The notes beneath the pieces were generated by a model. The model was not told the origin of the DNA. It was given only the letters and a program-made list of their open reading frames with translations, and ran no database searches. Positions 1 to 10,379 of a stretch of DNA of 64,000 bases are shown in pieces. How positions within the stretch are numbered: the first letter of the stretch is position 1; the number at the start of each line of letters is the position of its first letter. The DNA is from Maylandia zebra (taxonomy: Eukaryota > Chordata > Actinopteri > Cichliformes > Cichlidae): the NCBI RefSeq assembly GCF_041146795.1, contig NC_135179.1:27019047-27083046 (forward strand), given 5' to 3'. Position numbers and translations under genes: made by a program.

Positions 1-693
1 CAAAAAGAGTTATAAAAATATGATCTTCTCGAACTATAAAGAAAAGGAAAATATTGAAATTAAGTGAATGTCTCCATTTAAAAACAAACAAACAAACAAA
101 AAACTCATGATGTGATATTATAGTATATAGTATATCAGAAATCTGTTCACTATTTTTATTACAAGTTATATCAGTAAGGAAGCTGACTAAATATTAACTG
201 ATAATTTATGGCAAAGGGGTGGGATTAAATAAGTGTTTACTTCTTCCCACTCCCTTTCAACATGTAAATTAGAACATTTTGTATGTATTTTATATAGTAT
301 TTTTTCTTTTCTTTTCTTTTCTAAATGTACCTGTATATTGTTCACATGTTGAAATAAATTACCAATCATATCACAATTAATGTTATAAAATATACAATGT
401 TTAATTTTTTATGGAAATTAAAAATGCCTTTGGCAAAATGTCTACACTGTATATCAGTGAAGTCAAGATGCTTACCACGCATATTGAGAATAACTTCTAT
501 CACAGTTCACTATACAAGTGCTCTTAAAAAGCACCTGCTGGTTATTTTGAGTAATGTAGTAAATGTTGGTAGGTACAATAAATGTAAAATTCTTGAATCT
601 CTACAAAATGTTTTTCTGAGAGTTCAGCTGGTGTTACTCAAGAGTTTGTGGACTGAAATGTTTGAATTTCATTTCCATCTGTCACTCCTCTAG
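1..693. other. Intron 18 of IDE copy A (3' part)
   Basis: AT-rich sequence with a short AAAC run near 80-103. No exon is recognised. Similarity to copy B intron 18 starts only near position 541 (copy B near 24478); to the left of that the two copies do not resemble each other. Confidence 0.6.
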
Positions 694-3600
694 TCTGCTC
701 TTGGCATGATGCAAATGGTGGAGGACACGCTCATTGAGCATGCTCACACAAAGCCTCTCCTCCCGAGCCAGCTGATTCGCTACAGAGAGGTGCAGGTTCC
801 AGACGGTAGGTCCTCTACTCCTCCAAACCACAAACACAGACGCACACACACGCACAGACACACACGCACACGCACACACATACAGATTAAGCACTGTAAA
901 TCTTCATCTGCCAGTCATGACTGTCTCCACGGCGACCACGCAGATGGGTTCTTGTCCAACACTCTCGCCCTCGTCATCAGTGACGCCATCGTGTGTTTGT
1001 TGAAAAAAGACCTGATTGAATTCAGCATCCCACATTTACCTCAAAGGAACATAATGGTCACTGAGTGGAAATGGACGTCATTGGCTACAATACATACACA
1101 CCTCACTGTCAGCAGCTCAGACAATGAACACACACAGGCAAACCTGCGCTGCCTTTCAGATCACATTAGGAAAGCTGAATGATGTGGAGGCGAAAAGCAG
1201 AGCTATAAATTATACAGAAAATTATCAACGGTTTCCCTGTGACTCAAAGTCTACAATGAGAAACTCACATTTTCACACATCACATCAGTATTTTGAGTAT
1301 TCAAAGGATGCGTCCGACAGCAATGTTGAGCTATTGCTTGCTTCAGTGTGTGTGGAACTTTTGACATGTTAAGAACAATGTGAGAGGAGCTGTGGCTCGG
1401 TGCTCAGGGAGTGTCAGGTCCAGAGTGCTCAGTCAGCATGTGCATAAAGACACCTGCATTACTCAGCCTGCACTCGTCCTGCATTCAGAGCAGACTTGAT
1501 CACAGTGGATTTAAACAAACTAGAGTTATTGCTGTTGGCATTCAACGGGCTGTTTCTGTCTTATTGAAGTGTCCCCTGTCCTCTATCTGAACTGTGCTGG
1601 TTTTACTGTACAGTACTTATCTATGGCTCAAGCAATGTACTGAAGTTCAGCTGTAAAACTACAATGAAACAGCTCATGTGCTTTTTGTAGGAATTGCTTG
1701 TGCAAGTTTCTAATGCAGCACTGAAAGACCTGATTAAGTGTGCAGGGATGGATTGTATTAAGTTGTACAGCACAGCTGGTGAAATTCATTTCTAAGCTTA
1801 TCAGAGTTCATGAGTCAGTGGATTTTGGGTTAATGAAAAGGATTGTGCTTTAAATGACTTCAGATGGTTTTGCTCACTCACATGCCAAGTTTAGTTCTCA
1901 GCGTATCTCAGTGAGGTCCTGTTGAACCTTCACAGACCAAAAAGCAAAGCCAGAAGAATTACAGGTGCTCATATTTTTACATCTAGTCTTTCTCTTTCCT
2001 GTTTTTAGTCTTTTTAATATTACATATAACTGCACAAGTACAAAAACAAGGTGAGTACATGGGGTTAAAGTTGAAAAAAATATATATTAAAAAAACCTAA
2101 TAAAATACATTGATGTGAAGTGTCATTCAGTTTTCCCCATAAAATGAAATGGTTTTATCGCCACATGAATGAAGGCGGTCCAGTTATTTTGCTTTGCGGG
2201 GATTATTTTGGTGATGTTTGTTTGTGGTCATCTTTTCATAGCGATTTGTCTTCCATGATTACAGCATAAATGTATGTTCTTATGTTCCTCTCAGGTGGCT
2301 GGTATGTTTACCAGCAAAGGAATGAGGTACACAACAATTGTGGCATCGAAATCTACTACCAAACAGACATGCAGACCACCCACGACAACATGCTGCTAGA
2401 GCTGTTCTGTCAGATCATCTCTGAGCCCTGCTTCAACACACTGAGAACCAAAGAACAGCTGGGTGAGGTTGCAAAACACACATGATAGGGCATGACACAG
2501 AACGTGGGTACCTTTTTCCAGACCATTTCAAGTTTTATACAAACAGTGTCAGCTTTATCAAGTTTATTATTTATATTATTCATGCATCTAGTTGGTCCAT
2601 AGTGGAATGGTTTACAAAAACCTTTCTGGAACAGTGTTTACAGCAGTCTGGAGCTCTTACCTACTTCCTCTCTTAATCCCCCAAAAGGCTACATTGTCTT
2701 TAGCGGGCCACGGCGGGCTAATGGAGTGCAAGGGCTGCGTTTCATCATCCAGTCAGAGAAGGCGCCCCACTACCTGGAGAGCCGAGTGGAAGCTTTCCTG
2801 TGTACTATGGAGAAAGCTGTGGAGGAGATGAGCGAGGAAGCCTTCCAGAAACACATCCAAGCCCTGGCCATCCGCCGCCTGGACAAACCGAAGAAGCTGT
2901 CTGCTGAGTGTGCTAAATACTGGGGAGAGATCATCTCTCAGCAGTACAATTTTGATAGAGGTGAGGCTTCCCAGCAGTCCAGTCCACCTCTCTGATAACT
3001 CTTAATTATGTTTAGTTTAGTTTGCAGGCCAAATGGGTTTTTCCTGATCTACCAGCTTGTGTAACACAAAAAGACAGCAATCCGCCCAGTTGTGGCAAAT
3101 GGCTGCCCCTCCCTGGGCCTGGTTCAGCCAGAGGTTTCTTCCTTTAATCATATATAAAAGGATAATTATAATAGCCTACCTTATTTAATCATGGATTCAC
3201 TCTTGAGTCCATCTCTTAAGCATTGCAAACGGGAACTATTGTCTTTTTCTTTTTTTTCTATTTTTTTTTTTTAAATTTAATTAATTTACTTCTGTTTTTC
3301 CTGCTGTTTTGCAGACAACATTGAAGTGGCGTATCTGAAGACGTTGACAAAAGAAAACGTAATGGAGTTTTACAGAGTAAGTAGTATAGCTTTATGTCTC
3401 ATGATGCCTCTTCCTTGGAAGACTTTTAACAGCATGAGACATGTCCTTGTGTCATGCTGGATTGCTCAGTCTGACACCTGTTTGAGACAAAACTGTTTGT
3501 AGCTATTTTTATTTTTATTTTTTTTAGGGTAACTGTAGCAACTCCTAATCATAGTTTAGACACTGGCAGGTTCGTTAAGCAGGATCAATTTGTGCACTAG

Positions 3601-6283
3601 ATGAGGTTCAGTTCATTTACTCAGCTGCTACCTGCAGGTCCCTGGTCAGCATACCTGTCAAAGTGGCCACGCCCCTCACTGTAAGCCTGATGAAGTTTCA
3701 AAGGATACATTATGAAAAGACTTCACTGAACTTACAGATGTTCTCAACATGCTTTTTAATGCTGTGAAGTTGAGGCTGTTAGTATGGGACTCTGTGGGAG
3801 TTTGGCCACTCAAAGAACTACAGTTTTTCATCAGCATCTTTATTTTCAAAGGTCACATATCCTCGCCCCCACGTTTTGCACTGCTGAAAGAATATATGTC
3901 AGACAAAACTCAATTAGTATCTACTCAGGTTGACTCGGCTCGACATGTTTTGAGGGTATTCCATCAGGTGGTAGTACCTGGTACTAGGTACTTTTTTTAG
4001 TACCTTTTCAACCGGAGTTCATAGCGATCAGAGGCGATCTGAAAATGTGGCGTCAATAGACTGCATGTCATCGATTGGGCAGTCAGTGGCATCACTCGAT
4101 GAGTCACGAGAGTGTCTCCTGTACGAAAACCATATTTACCATTTCTGAAACCCGGCATAAGAGAAATGGCTACACAGAAACAACACTGTGGTCCCCATGT
4201 CTGACAGAAAGCCACAGACCTAGCAGCAGGTATAACATCGCCTCCAGGTCCACCTCTGTTGTAGCGTTCGTGTCACATACGTGACGTCACGGGATGTTCG
4301 ATTGCGTTGCTAATAATGACCCCACACACATTAGGTGGTACTCGATTGTAATGGAAAACGAGTCGAGCTGAGTTGCGAGAAGGTACTAATGGGAAAAAAG
4401 GACTTTATTCAGCACCACCTACTCTGTTTGTGTCCACACATACACAGATCCGCTGCATTCATTCTGCCCTCCTAGCTTTCATCTCATCCAGCCTCCTGCT
4501 TCTATTCATAGCTGTGGAGGTGACACTGACACAGGACGCTCACAGCATATCAGCGGCAATAATGACAGCCAGCCGGCTTGTTTCGGGGGGATAAAGAGCC
4601 CAAGGACACCTGGCCCCAGAAAGAATTGGCATTATCGGAGCCCTGCAGAAACCATTACAGCCCCCATGCAGAATAAACCTAATGCATTTCTAATGTCATA
4701 TCAGCAGCAATCGCACAAGCTGCGTCTTTTCTTTTTCTTTTTTTATTATTTAATTTCTGGTTGCCACAGTTGACGCCGTCTGACTGCAGATGAGCCAAAT
4801 GTTCAGTCTAATATAATCCTCCATCCAGAGTCGGAGATGAAGCCCAACTGTGTCGCTAAATCTCCACAGGGCTGTCACAACTGATCACACACTCAGTGGG
4901 GAAACACACACAGCCATCCTGTCTGTGCTGGGTTTCTTTTCTGTGGTAGCAAAGCTCTTTCCCAAAAGTGATGAGTCATTCCATTAATGGAGGGAATAGT
5001 TTCTGGTGATGATGTTCCCTGACAACCTCCATGTATCATCCTCACCTGTCTGTCTGTCTATCCAGGAGCGACTGACGGTCGAAGCCCCAAAGAGACACAA
5101 AGTGTCGGTGCACGTGCTGTCCAGGGAGATGGACACCTGTGAGTATCTGTAGACACAAGATGATAACATGGGCTTCATTTAGACACCCACTGAGGTCGCT
5201 CACTGACAGTCTGACCTGTCTGTGTGTACATCAGGTCCAGTAGTGGGAGAGTTCCCCGCTCAGAATGATGTCAACCTGGCTCCTGCTCCTTCCCTGCCAC
5301 AGGTAAGGATCAAACTTTTATTTTTATTTGTAAACCTGACAGATTCCCCAGCTGCTGATATTCAGTCAGATTTTAACATTACTATAAATGCGCAGCTTAA
5401 ATGTGAAACGGTGAACGGTGATCAAACTTTTTATTTTTTCTTGATATGCACTGACGAGGACATTATACTACCACTGTTCTATTGAAATATAAAACAAATG
5501 TCCTCATATGTGGATCTCATTTTTCTCAGAAACAAAAATTGGGTTAAAAAAAAATCTGGTAATTCTTTGTTTCCAAGCAAAGAGAAATTAAAAATGCATG
5601 CCATGAAAGAGTTCGGGTCTTAGGAGGTTAAATGTGAAAAGGTGACAATAACCAGGACATCCCAATACATCTCGTTAACCAATAACTGAAGGGTAGAACT
5701 GCCACACCATTAACCTGGGTGGATTTGTAGCTTGTCACTGTCTCACACACCGAATTGCTCAAATAGATGTTATTATCTCTTTTTTTTTTCTTTTTTTTTA
5801 ATATAAATTAAAATTCTTCACGCTGACATTTTTTTTTTTTTTTTTTTGTTAATCATCAGCTTGTGTCAAATGAGGTGGACATACCTTTCAATTGCTGCAT
5901 CTTCTTGCTATTCTAGCCATGCTCAGTGAAGACATTCAGGCAGCTCCTTTAATGTCCTGGAGGCCTCTTGGCAGCCTCTTTTGATCAGTTTTTCCTTTTC
6001 TCCATTTGTTGATGACAGTGTTCATTGTGTTCTGTAGTGTCTAACACTTTGTCAAAGCCTGCTTTTAGGCTCCAAATTATAACATGTCATTTAGAAAGAG
6101 AATAGCATTTGTTTGTTTCTGGACTATTTCTGGAGTTTATGGAGGGGGTCGTTTTTCAGCCGCCCTTTGATCTGATCTTTCTTGCAGCCCACAGTGATTC
6201 AGGACATGACGGAGTTCAAGAGGAGTCTGCCTCTGTTCCCCCTGGTCAAACCTCACATCAACTTCATGGCAGCCAAACTGTGA
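694..6283 (+). CDS. ide: Insulin-degrading enzyme, copy A (3' seven exons; 5' part outside window)
   Basis: M16 zinc metallopeptidase that cleaves insulin, amyloid-beta and other short peptides in a closed chamber. The C-terminal seven coding exons are seen: 694-805, 2295-2462, 2688-2960, 3315-3376, 5066-5138, 5235-5302 and 6188-6283 (stop 6281-6283). Each has an AG acceptor, each internal end a GT donor, phases match, and there are no stops or frameshifts. The encoded region corresponds to about human 735-1019. It contains the catalytic-cleft Arg and Tyr (human R824, Y831) in LRTKEQLGY, both cysteines C812 and C819, and ends in AAKL, a PTS1-like tail. At almost every site where the two copies differ, this copy has the mammal-like residue. 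Exon 18 is not found in 1-693, so either intron 18 is longer than in copy B or only the 3' part was duplicated; the window cannot decide. Nothing in it marks it as a pseudogene. Confidence 0.9.
838..886. repeat. AC-rich microsatellite in IDE A intron
   Basis: Imperfect CA/CG repeat just after exon 19 of copy A. The corresponding stretch of copy B (24749-24790) is a purer AC repeat of different length. Confidence 0.85.
3924..4379. mobile_element. Non-autonomous DNA transposon (MITE-like), copy A only
   Basis: The left end carries GACTCGGCTCGAC and a nearby GGTAGTACCTGGTACTAGG segment. The right end carries the related complement in GTGGTACTCG...AACGAGTCGAGCTG. The ends are therefore imperfect inverted repeats. 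The equivalent interval of copy B (about 28575-28640) lacks the insert. Family and exact ends are uncertain, and no clean target duplication was found. Confidence 0.5.
5470..6187. other. Last intron of IDE A, AT-rich with poly-T tracts
   Basis: Contains poly-T tracts near 5780-5800 and 5830-5847. It is unlike the corresponding copy B intron (about 29650-30203), although the flanking exons match almost perfectly. No gene seen. Confidence 0.5.
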
Positions 6284-8856
6284 GCAAGGCCGGCAGGTCG
6301 ACACAGCAGGGAGGCACGGAGGGCGGCCCTGCTCTGTTTCACATCTAACCACTTCACCTCCTCCTGCCACTAGGAAGACCTTCATCTGACGGAGCCTGCA
6401 TGAGTGTGTGTTTGTTTGCGTGGATGCATGTTGAATGCAGGTGTGTGCATGTGTAGCAGGGAGGAGCCACTCAAAGAGGAAACAAAAGAATCACAAAGTT
6501 GTTGACGTAGCTGTGATAATTATAGAGGTAACACCAGAATCACCTCATGTAACGTCTCTAATAGGAGATGTAAGCTCACGCTTCACAGCACTGTGTAGGC
6601 TGCTGTAGACGAAAAAGAAGTAAAACGACAAAAAAAAGAAAAAAGCTGAGGGCCAGGACCCTTTAATGAGTTCAAGTGTACTGCAGAAGCTTCACAGTAG
6701 GAGGCTTTTTATTTGGATTATTCAGAGACATCCTGCTTTGAGGATGGATTGTGGGTTTATTGTGATGAGCTGTTGAGGTTAAAGACAGTAGCTCCATGAA
6801 GGTCTTTGCTTTTATTTGTTTGGACTGGTGTGTTTGTAACTCTCTGAGAGGAACCACAGCTCTCCTGGGGGGGAGAAATCCCAGAAGATGCACTCGGGAA
6901 AATGAAATCTTTTAAGTCAAATTTCTGAATTTTAACGTGTTTGCCTGTAAACTGCTAAAATATTGGGATCCTATGAGGAGCTGTTTTTAAATTGCTAACC
7001 ACTAAACCATGCCCGTACATTTCTTCTTTTTTAATGCGTTTCACAGTAGTATGTCACTCAGACATCTCAGGGGTATGTCCATGCTGTTTTGCCTTTTATT
7101 ATTATTCAATTTTATTAGTAATTAAAATAAAAACATTTAGTCTGTCATCTACATCAGTATGTTATTCAATTTACAGTGTGATCGGTTTCTGAAAACTGAA
7201 AAGTAACGGCTGTAGAGACATTTTTGTTTCTCTCCCAAAGCTTTGGGGAGGTCGTCAGGATCCGTTCACTCTGCATGAGAGACTTTCTGCAGCTGCTACC
7301 TTTCAGATTAGTTTGTAACCTGGTCTGATTTGAGGCACAATCCTGGAGGATCCATTCTGTCCCCAGCATAATTCTGGGTGAGCATTAGCTCTTAAAGCAT
7401 AGATGTCAAACAAAGCAGCTCGAACTTTTTCTCTAAAAACAAGAAAACATTTCATATTGATGTCTGAAGGCGAGAGTTTGGTAAAACGCTCCAGTCTGGA
7501 TCCTTTTACCGAAATATATGCACTTCTCTCACTAAGCAATAAACTCAGTGCTGTGCAGAGGAAACAGCGTGGGCCTAAACCCCAGAGAGGACCGCCTCCA
7601 GCCTGATTGCTTTGTTGGCCCTGCTTGGTGCAGTGCTAACGTGACCTGCTCTCTTGGTGCTAACCAGTTTCACAGTGTAAAAACTACTGCTGGTGGAGCC
7701 GCAAATCTTAATTTATGTTTTCCCATTCCCCTAACATATCTGCTCTCAGGTAGAGTTCATGAATAGTCCTGCTTTTTCAAAAGTTTCTTAAATATGTCCC
7801 GGCATTTTACTGTCTCAATTAGATCCAAACTATTTCGTTTTTTTAATTTCAAACAAGTCCATTATCAACTTCTACTGCTTTAAAAGGCACTATATTACCT
7901 TGTGGTGAAAACCCAAAGAACCAGCAGCAGAAGCATGCCTTAGTCTATTATTTACACAGCATGTAGCTCCACAGCGTCTCAGGAGAGCCGGTGATAAAGC
8001 AGTTTTCACACAGCGTTCTAGATGAAACCAATGTTACATATCAGGCTTGGGCGGGCCGTGCACTGTTTGACGTGAATTACCTAGTGAGTGGTTTTCATTT
8101 AGAAAATCAAATTTTTAATTTCTGGATGTATTTAGCAACTCAGAATGACTGTGATTGGCTGGTGGGGGTCATGGGCAGGTGAAGAGTGCTGAGTTTGGTC
8201 TTTTTATGTTTCTTGTGTGTTTCTAATTAATAAACAGCTGAATGGAAGCTCGTCTGTCCCACTTTTCCAGTCTCAACACGTGCACGTCAACATTTGGAAA
8301 ATACATTTATTTACAGAGCTCATACTGTAGAAGTCTAACGTTAGAAGCATCGTGTGCACAACAGTTCAGCCTCTCGGCAGAGAGGAGATCTGATGGGAAA
8401 GGTTTAGTCTGCAGATCTCAGAACACCTGTACAGAAGTTGACATGTGCAGGTTAAATATTCCAGGTGGTTGGTTATACAGTGTGTTAAACAGGCTCTCTC
8501 ACTCAGATTCTCATCTCAGCAATAACTTGTTAATTCAAAGCCACGTTATTTACACATGAACAAAGGAGTTTGATACATTAGGCTTCACGTCTTATAAACC
8601 AAACTGTTTTGGTCGGTTCACTCAAATCAGAGCTCTATATTCATCCGTCCTAATATCTCAACATTTCAAGACATTTGCCAGAAATTGTGGCTAAACTTGA
8701 GCATTACCTCACAGTATTTAACTGAAACAGGAGCACTGTGATGGATTTTGAAAATTGGAGATGACTTAGGTACCAGGGTTTTATCCTGCTCATCAAAGCC
8801 ATGTGCAAAACAATTTTGATCATGCTTGTTGACAGTGTAAGTGTATTTGGACCCAC
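6284..8856. other. IDE A 3' flank, duplicated with copy B
   Basis: 6284 to about 7355 is nearly identical to 30300-31316. About 560 bases (roughly 7357-7916) are then present only in copy A. Similarity resumes from about 7917 to 8696 (copy B 31317-32090). After that, copy A lacks about 2.6 kb that in copy B holds the last MARCHF5 exon. Confidence 0.75.
7126..7131 (+). promoter_or_regulatory. Candidate IDE A poly(A) signal
   Basis: AATAAA about 840 nt after the IDE A stop, within a stretch almost identical to copy B (AATAAA at 31090-31095). A second shared AATAAA lies at 8229-8234 (copy B 31619-31624). Which one is used cannot be read from the sequence. Confidence 0.4.
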
Positions 8857-9015
8857 CAGGTCCTCTGCAGGTTTGAGTTGACGCCGCTGAACATGAGTTT
8901 TCCCTACGATGGTGGTGATGGTGGGGAAGACCAGGGCGCCACACAGGATCCGTGTGGCCCACATATGGTCTTCCAATATCCTCTGCAGGGATCCGAGGAA
9001 CTGGACAGCCGATCC
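8857..9015 (-). pseudogene. marchf5: MARCHF5 exon 5 remnant
   Basis: Read on the minus strand this matches the intact MARCHF5 exon 5 at 34774-34940, starting GIGCPVPRIPAE. It is broken: a 5-nt deletion follows the GCAGAGG that encodes the AE of PAE, a 1-nt insertion lies before the TCATG of KLMF, and 4 nt are lost in RTIL just before the donor, which is still GTGGGT. These shifts make it non-coding. It lies 2.6 kb downstream of IDE A, in the same relative place and orientation as real MARCHF5 to IDE B. Confidence 0.88.
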
Positions 9016-9650
9016 CTGCAGACACACGAGTATTAGTTTTGTTCCTGCATAAACCTGAGGGCGCAGCTGCTGACACAGTTGAGTTTCAGAGGCTGAGGAT
9101 TGATTTATTTATCTGTTTTGTGGCTGTGATGAAGTGAACACCGACCAGCTGCAGTGAGGATTTCTGTGATGGATGAGGAGACGGTGTTTGAGGTGTTAGT
9201 AACTCTCCATATTATTTGTTTTTGTCTGAAACTTGTCTGCTATCATCAGGTTATGATAATCAAGTTTCTGACTAAGCTCCTTACATGGATTTATATTATT
9301 GTCTGTTTATTATTTATTATTGGCTGTTCTTTAGCAGCAGCAGACATTAGAGCATCATCGTTTCACACTGACAGTTACACCTGAGTACGGTTAGACTCAC
9401 ACAGTGCAGTATACAGCTAATGAACAAAAGTATGAAGATATAAATGTAGATACACATTTTCAGGATCAAATGTAAAGAGTGTGTCCTGAGGAGATGGAAA
9501 ACAGCTGCACACAAGTCCAACTAGTTGAACTGTGAATTCAACATCACTACATCTAAAAATAGAAACAGAAAGCAGGCCTGATGCATGAAACTGCTTTGTG
9601 CACTGTGAATTCAGTTGCCTTTACTCAACTTAACTTAAGTAGACACTTAT

Positions 9651-9690
9651 GTGACAGCGGTCCAGTAGATGGAGCCCACCATGATCCCTT
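9651..9690 (-). pseudogene. marchf5: MARCHF5 exon 3 fragment
   Basis: About 35 bases identical to the central part of MARCHF5 exon 3 (35711-35745), coding for the IMVGSIYWTAV region on the minus strand. Both flanks of the exon are lost. Exon 4 is missing from this copy: near 9490-9520 only its flanking intron sequence remains. Confidence 0.75.
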
Positions 9691-9709
9691 TATCAATGCT
9701 GAAGTTCAC

Positions 9710-9957
9710 GGATTTTACTCAGAAGACGGAGTTGTGTTTTTGTCCATCAGTGAGTCATTCTGCATGGTTTGCTGAGCTACGATTTGGGGGAAAGGATAGC
9801 TATTATTATCGCTATTGTGGTATTTCAGGAACTCGTGCACCGGGATTCCTGGACTGCTGTAGTATCTGATGAACTTGGATATGATGTTAGAGGGACCAGC
9901 CAGCTGCAAAGCGATTGCGTGTTCACAGATAAGAATGATTCCAAAATCCCGGAACAT
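9710..9957 (-). pseudogene. cpeb3: CPEB3 first-coding-exon fragment, inverted
   Basis: The minus strand closely matches 57247-57630 of the plus strand: a 5' UTR piece (GGGATTT..GAATCATTCT), then ALQLAGPSNIIS, the FIR.Y..SP...PVHE.L segment, AQQTMQ.D.LMDKN and TPSSE. Relative to the intact exon it has lost the FSELSQ region, part of the Asn run and about 20 residues after MDKN. The coding part stays open for 80 codons because these indels are multiples of three. Orientation is opposite to intact CPEB3, and the fragment directly abuts the MARCHF5 remnant. Confidence 0.85.
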
Positions 9958-9963
9958 TAAACA

Positions 9964-9965
9964 TA

Positions 9966-10002
<37 letters not shown>
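9964..10002. repeat. (ATT)n microsatellite
   Basis: Thirteen perfect ATT units at the right edge of the duplicated block, immediately before unique sequence upstream of IDE B. Confidence 0.95.
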
Positions 10003-10003
<1 letters not shown>

Positions 10004-10341
10004 GTTTAAAAAACAAAGTAACAGTGCTCATTATGTATTAACCTTAACGGGTTACAGAAAATGGGCCACCTGAGTTCTGTTCTCGGCTATTTGTTTGTGC
10101 CTGCTGGTGTGCCTTTCTGTATGTGCACAAGCATGCATATAAACACAAACAAAGTTGTGCGCACATGAGCTCACAATCACTGAAAAGAGAGTGGTTGTTT
10201 GTTTGTTTGTTTTCCCGTTATTTTTCCGCAACTTTTCATTTTCACCCATACAAAACGCTGAACTCCTCACCCCGGCAGTGTAATCGATGTCAGATTCACT
10301 GACAGTGCGCAATATTATGAACTACTACTCTGTAGGATCTG
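10003..10341 (+). promoter_or_regulatory. Probable IDE B promoter and 5' UTR
   Basis: Unique sequence between the end of the duplicated block and candidate exon 1. No TATA box is evident at a convincing place. An upstream ATG at 10287 opens a frame that overlaps the proposed IDE start out of frame. Confidence 0.35.
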
Positions 10342-10379
10342 ATGCTTCCCGTCTGTTTCACCTTCAACTATACCAGGAT
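10342..10379 (+). CDS. ide: IDE copy B exon 1 (candidate N-terminal targeting exon)
   Basis: ATG at 10342 opens 12 codons and ends in AT before a strong GTAAGTG donor at 10380. Joined to the acceptor at 11435 it completes ATG and reads into the in-frame exon 2. The first 21 residues have no acidic residue, contain Arg at positions 12 and 21, and are hydrophobic, as expected of a mitochondrial presequence. A second Met (residue 22, at 11460) corresponds to human Met42, the known cytosolic start. An out-of-frame ATG at 10287 reads through the same exon and would act as a uORF. The assignment rests on frame, donor and position, not on sequence conservation. Confidence 0.5.

Noticed and set aside
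706..1182. 158-codon frame beginning at the MMQMVEDTL of IDE exon 19 (and its twin at 24624-25088)
   Set aside because: Only the first ~34 codons are exon; the rest reads through the splice donor into intron, including the CA microsatellite.
4984..5178. 64-codon minus-strand frame identical in both copies (29217-29411)
   Set aside because: Antisense to IDE exon 23; conservation is explained by the duplication.
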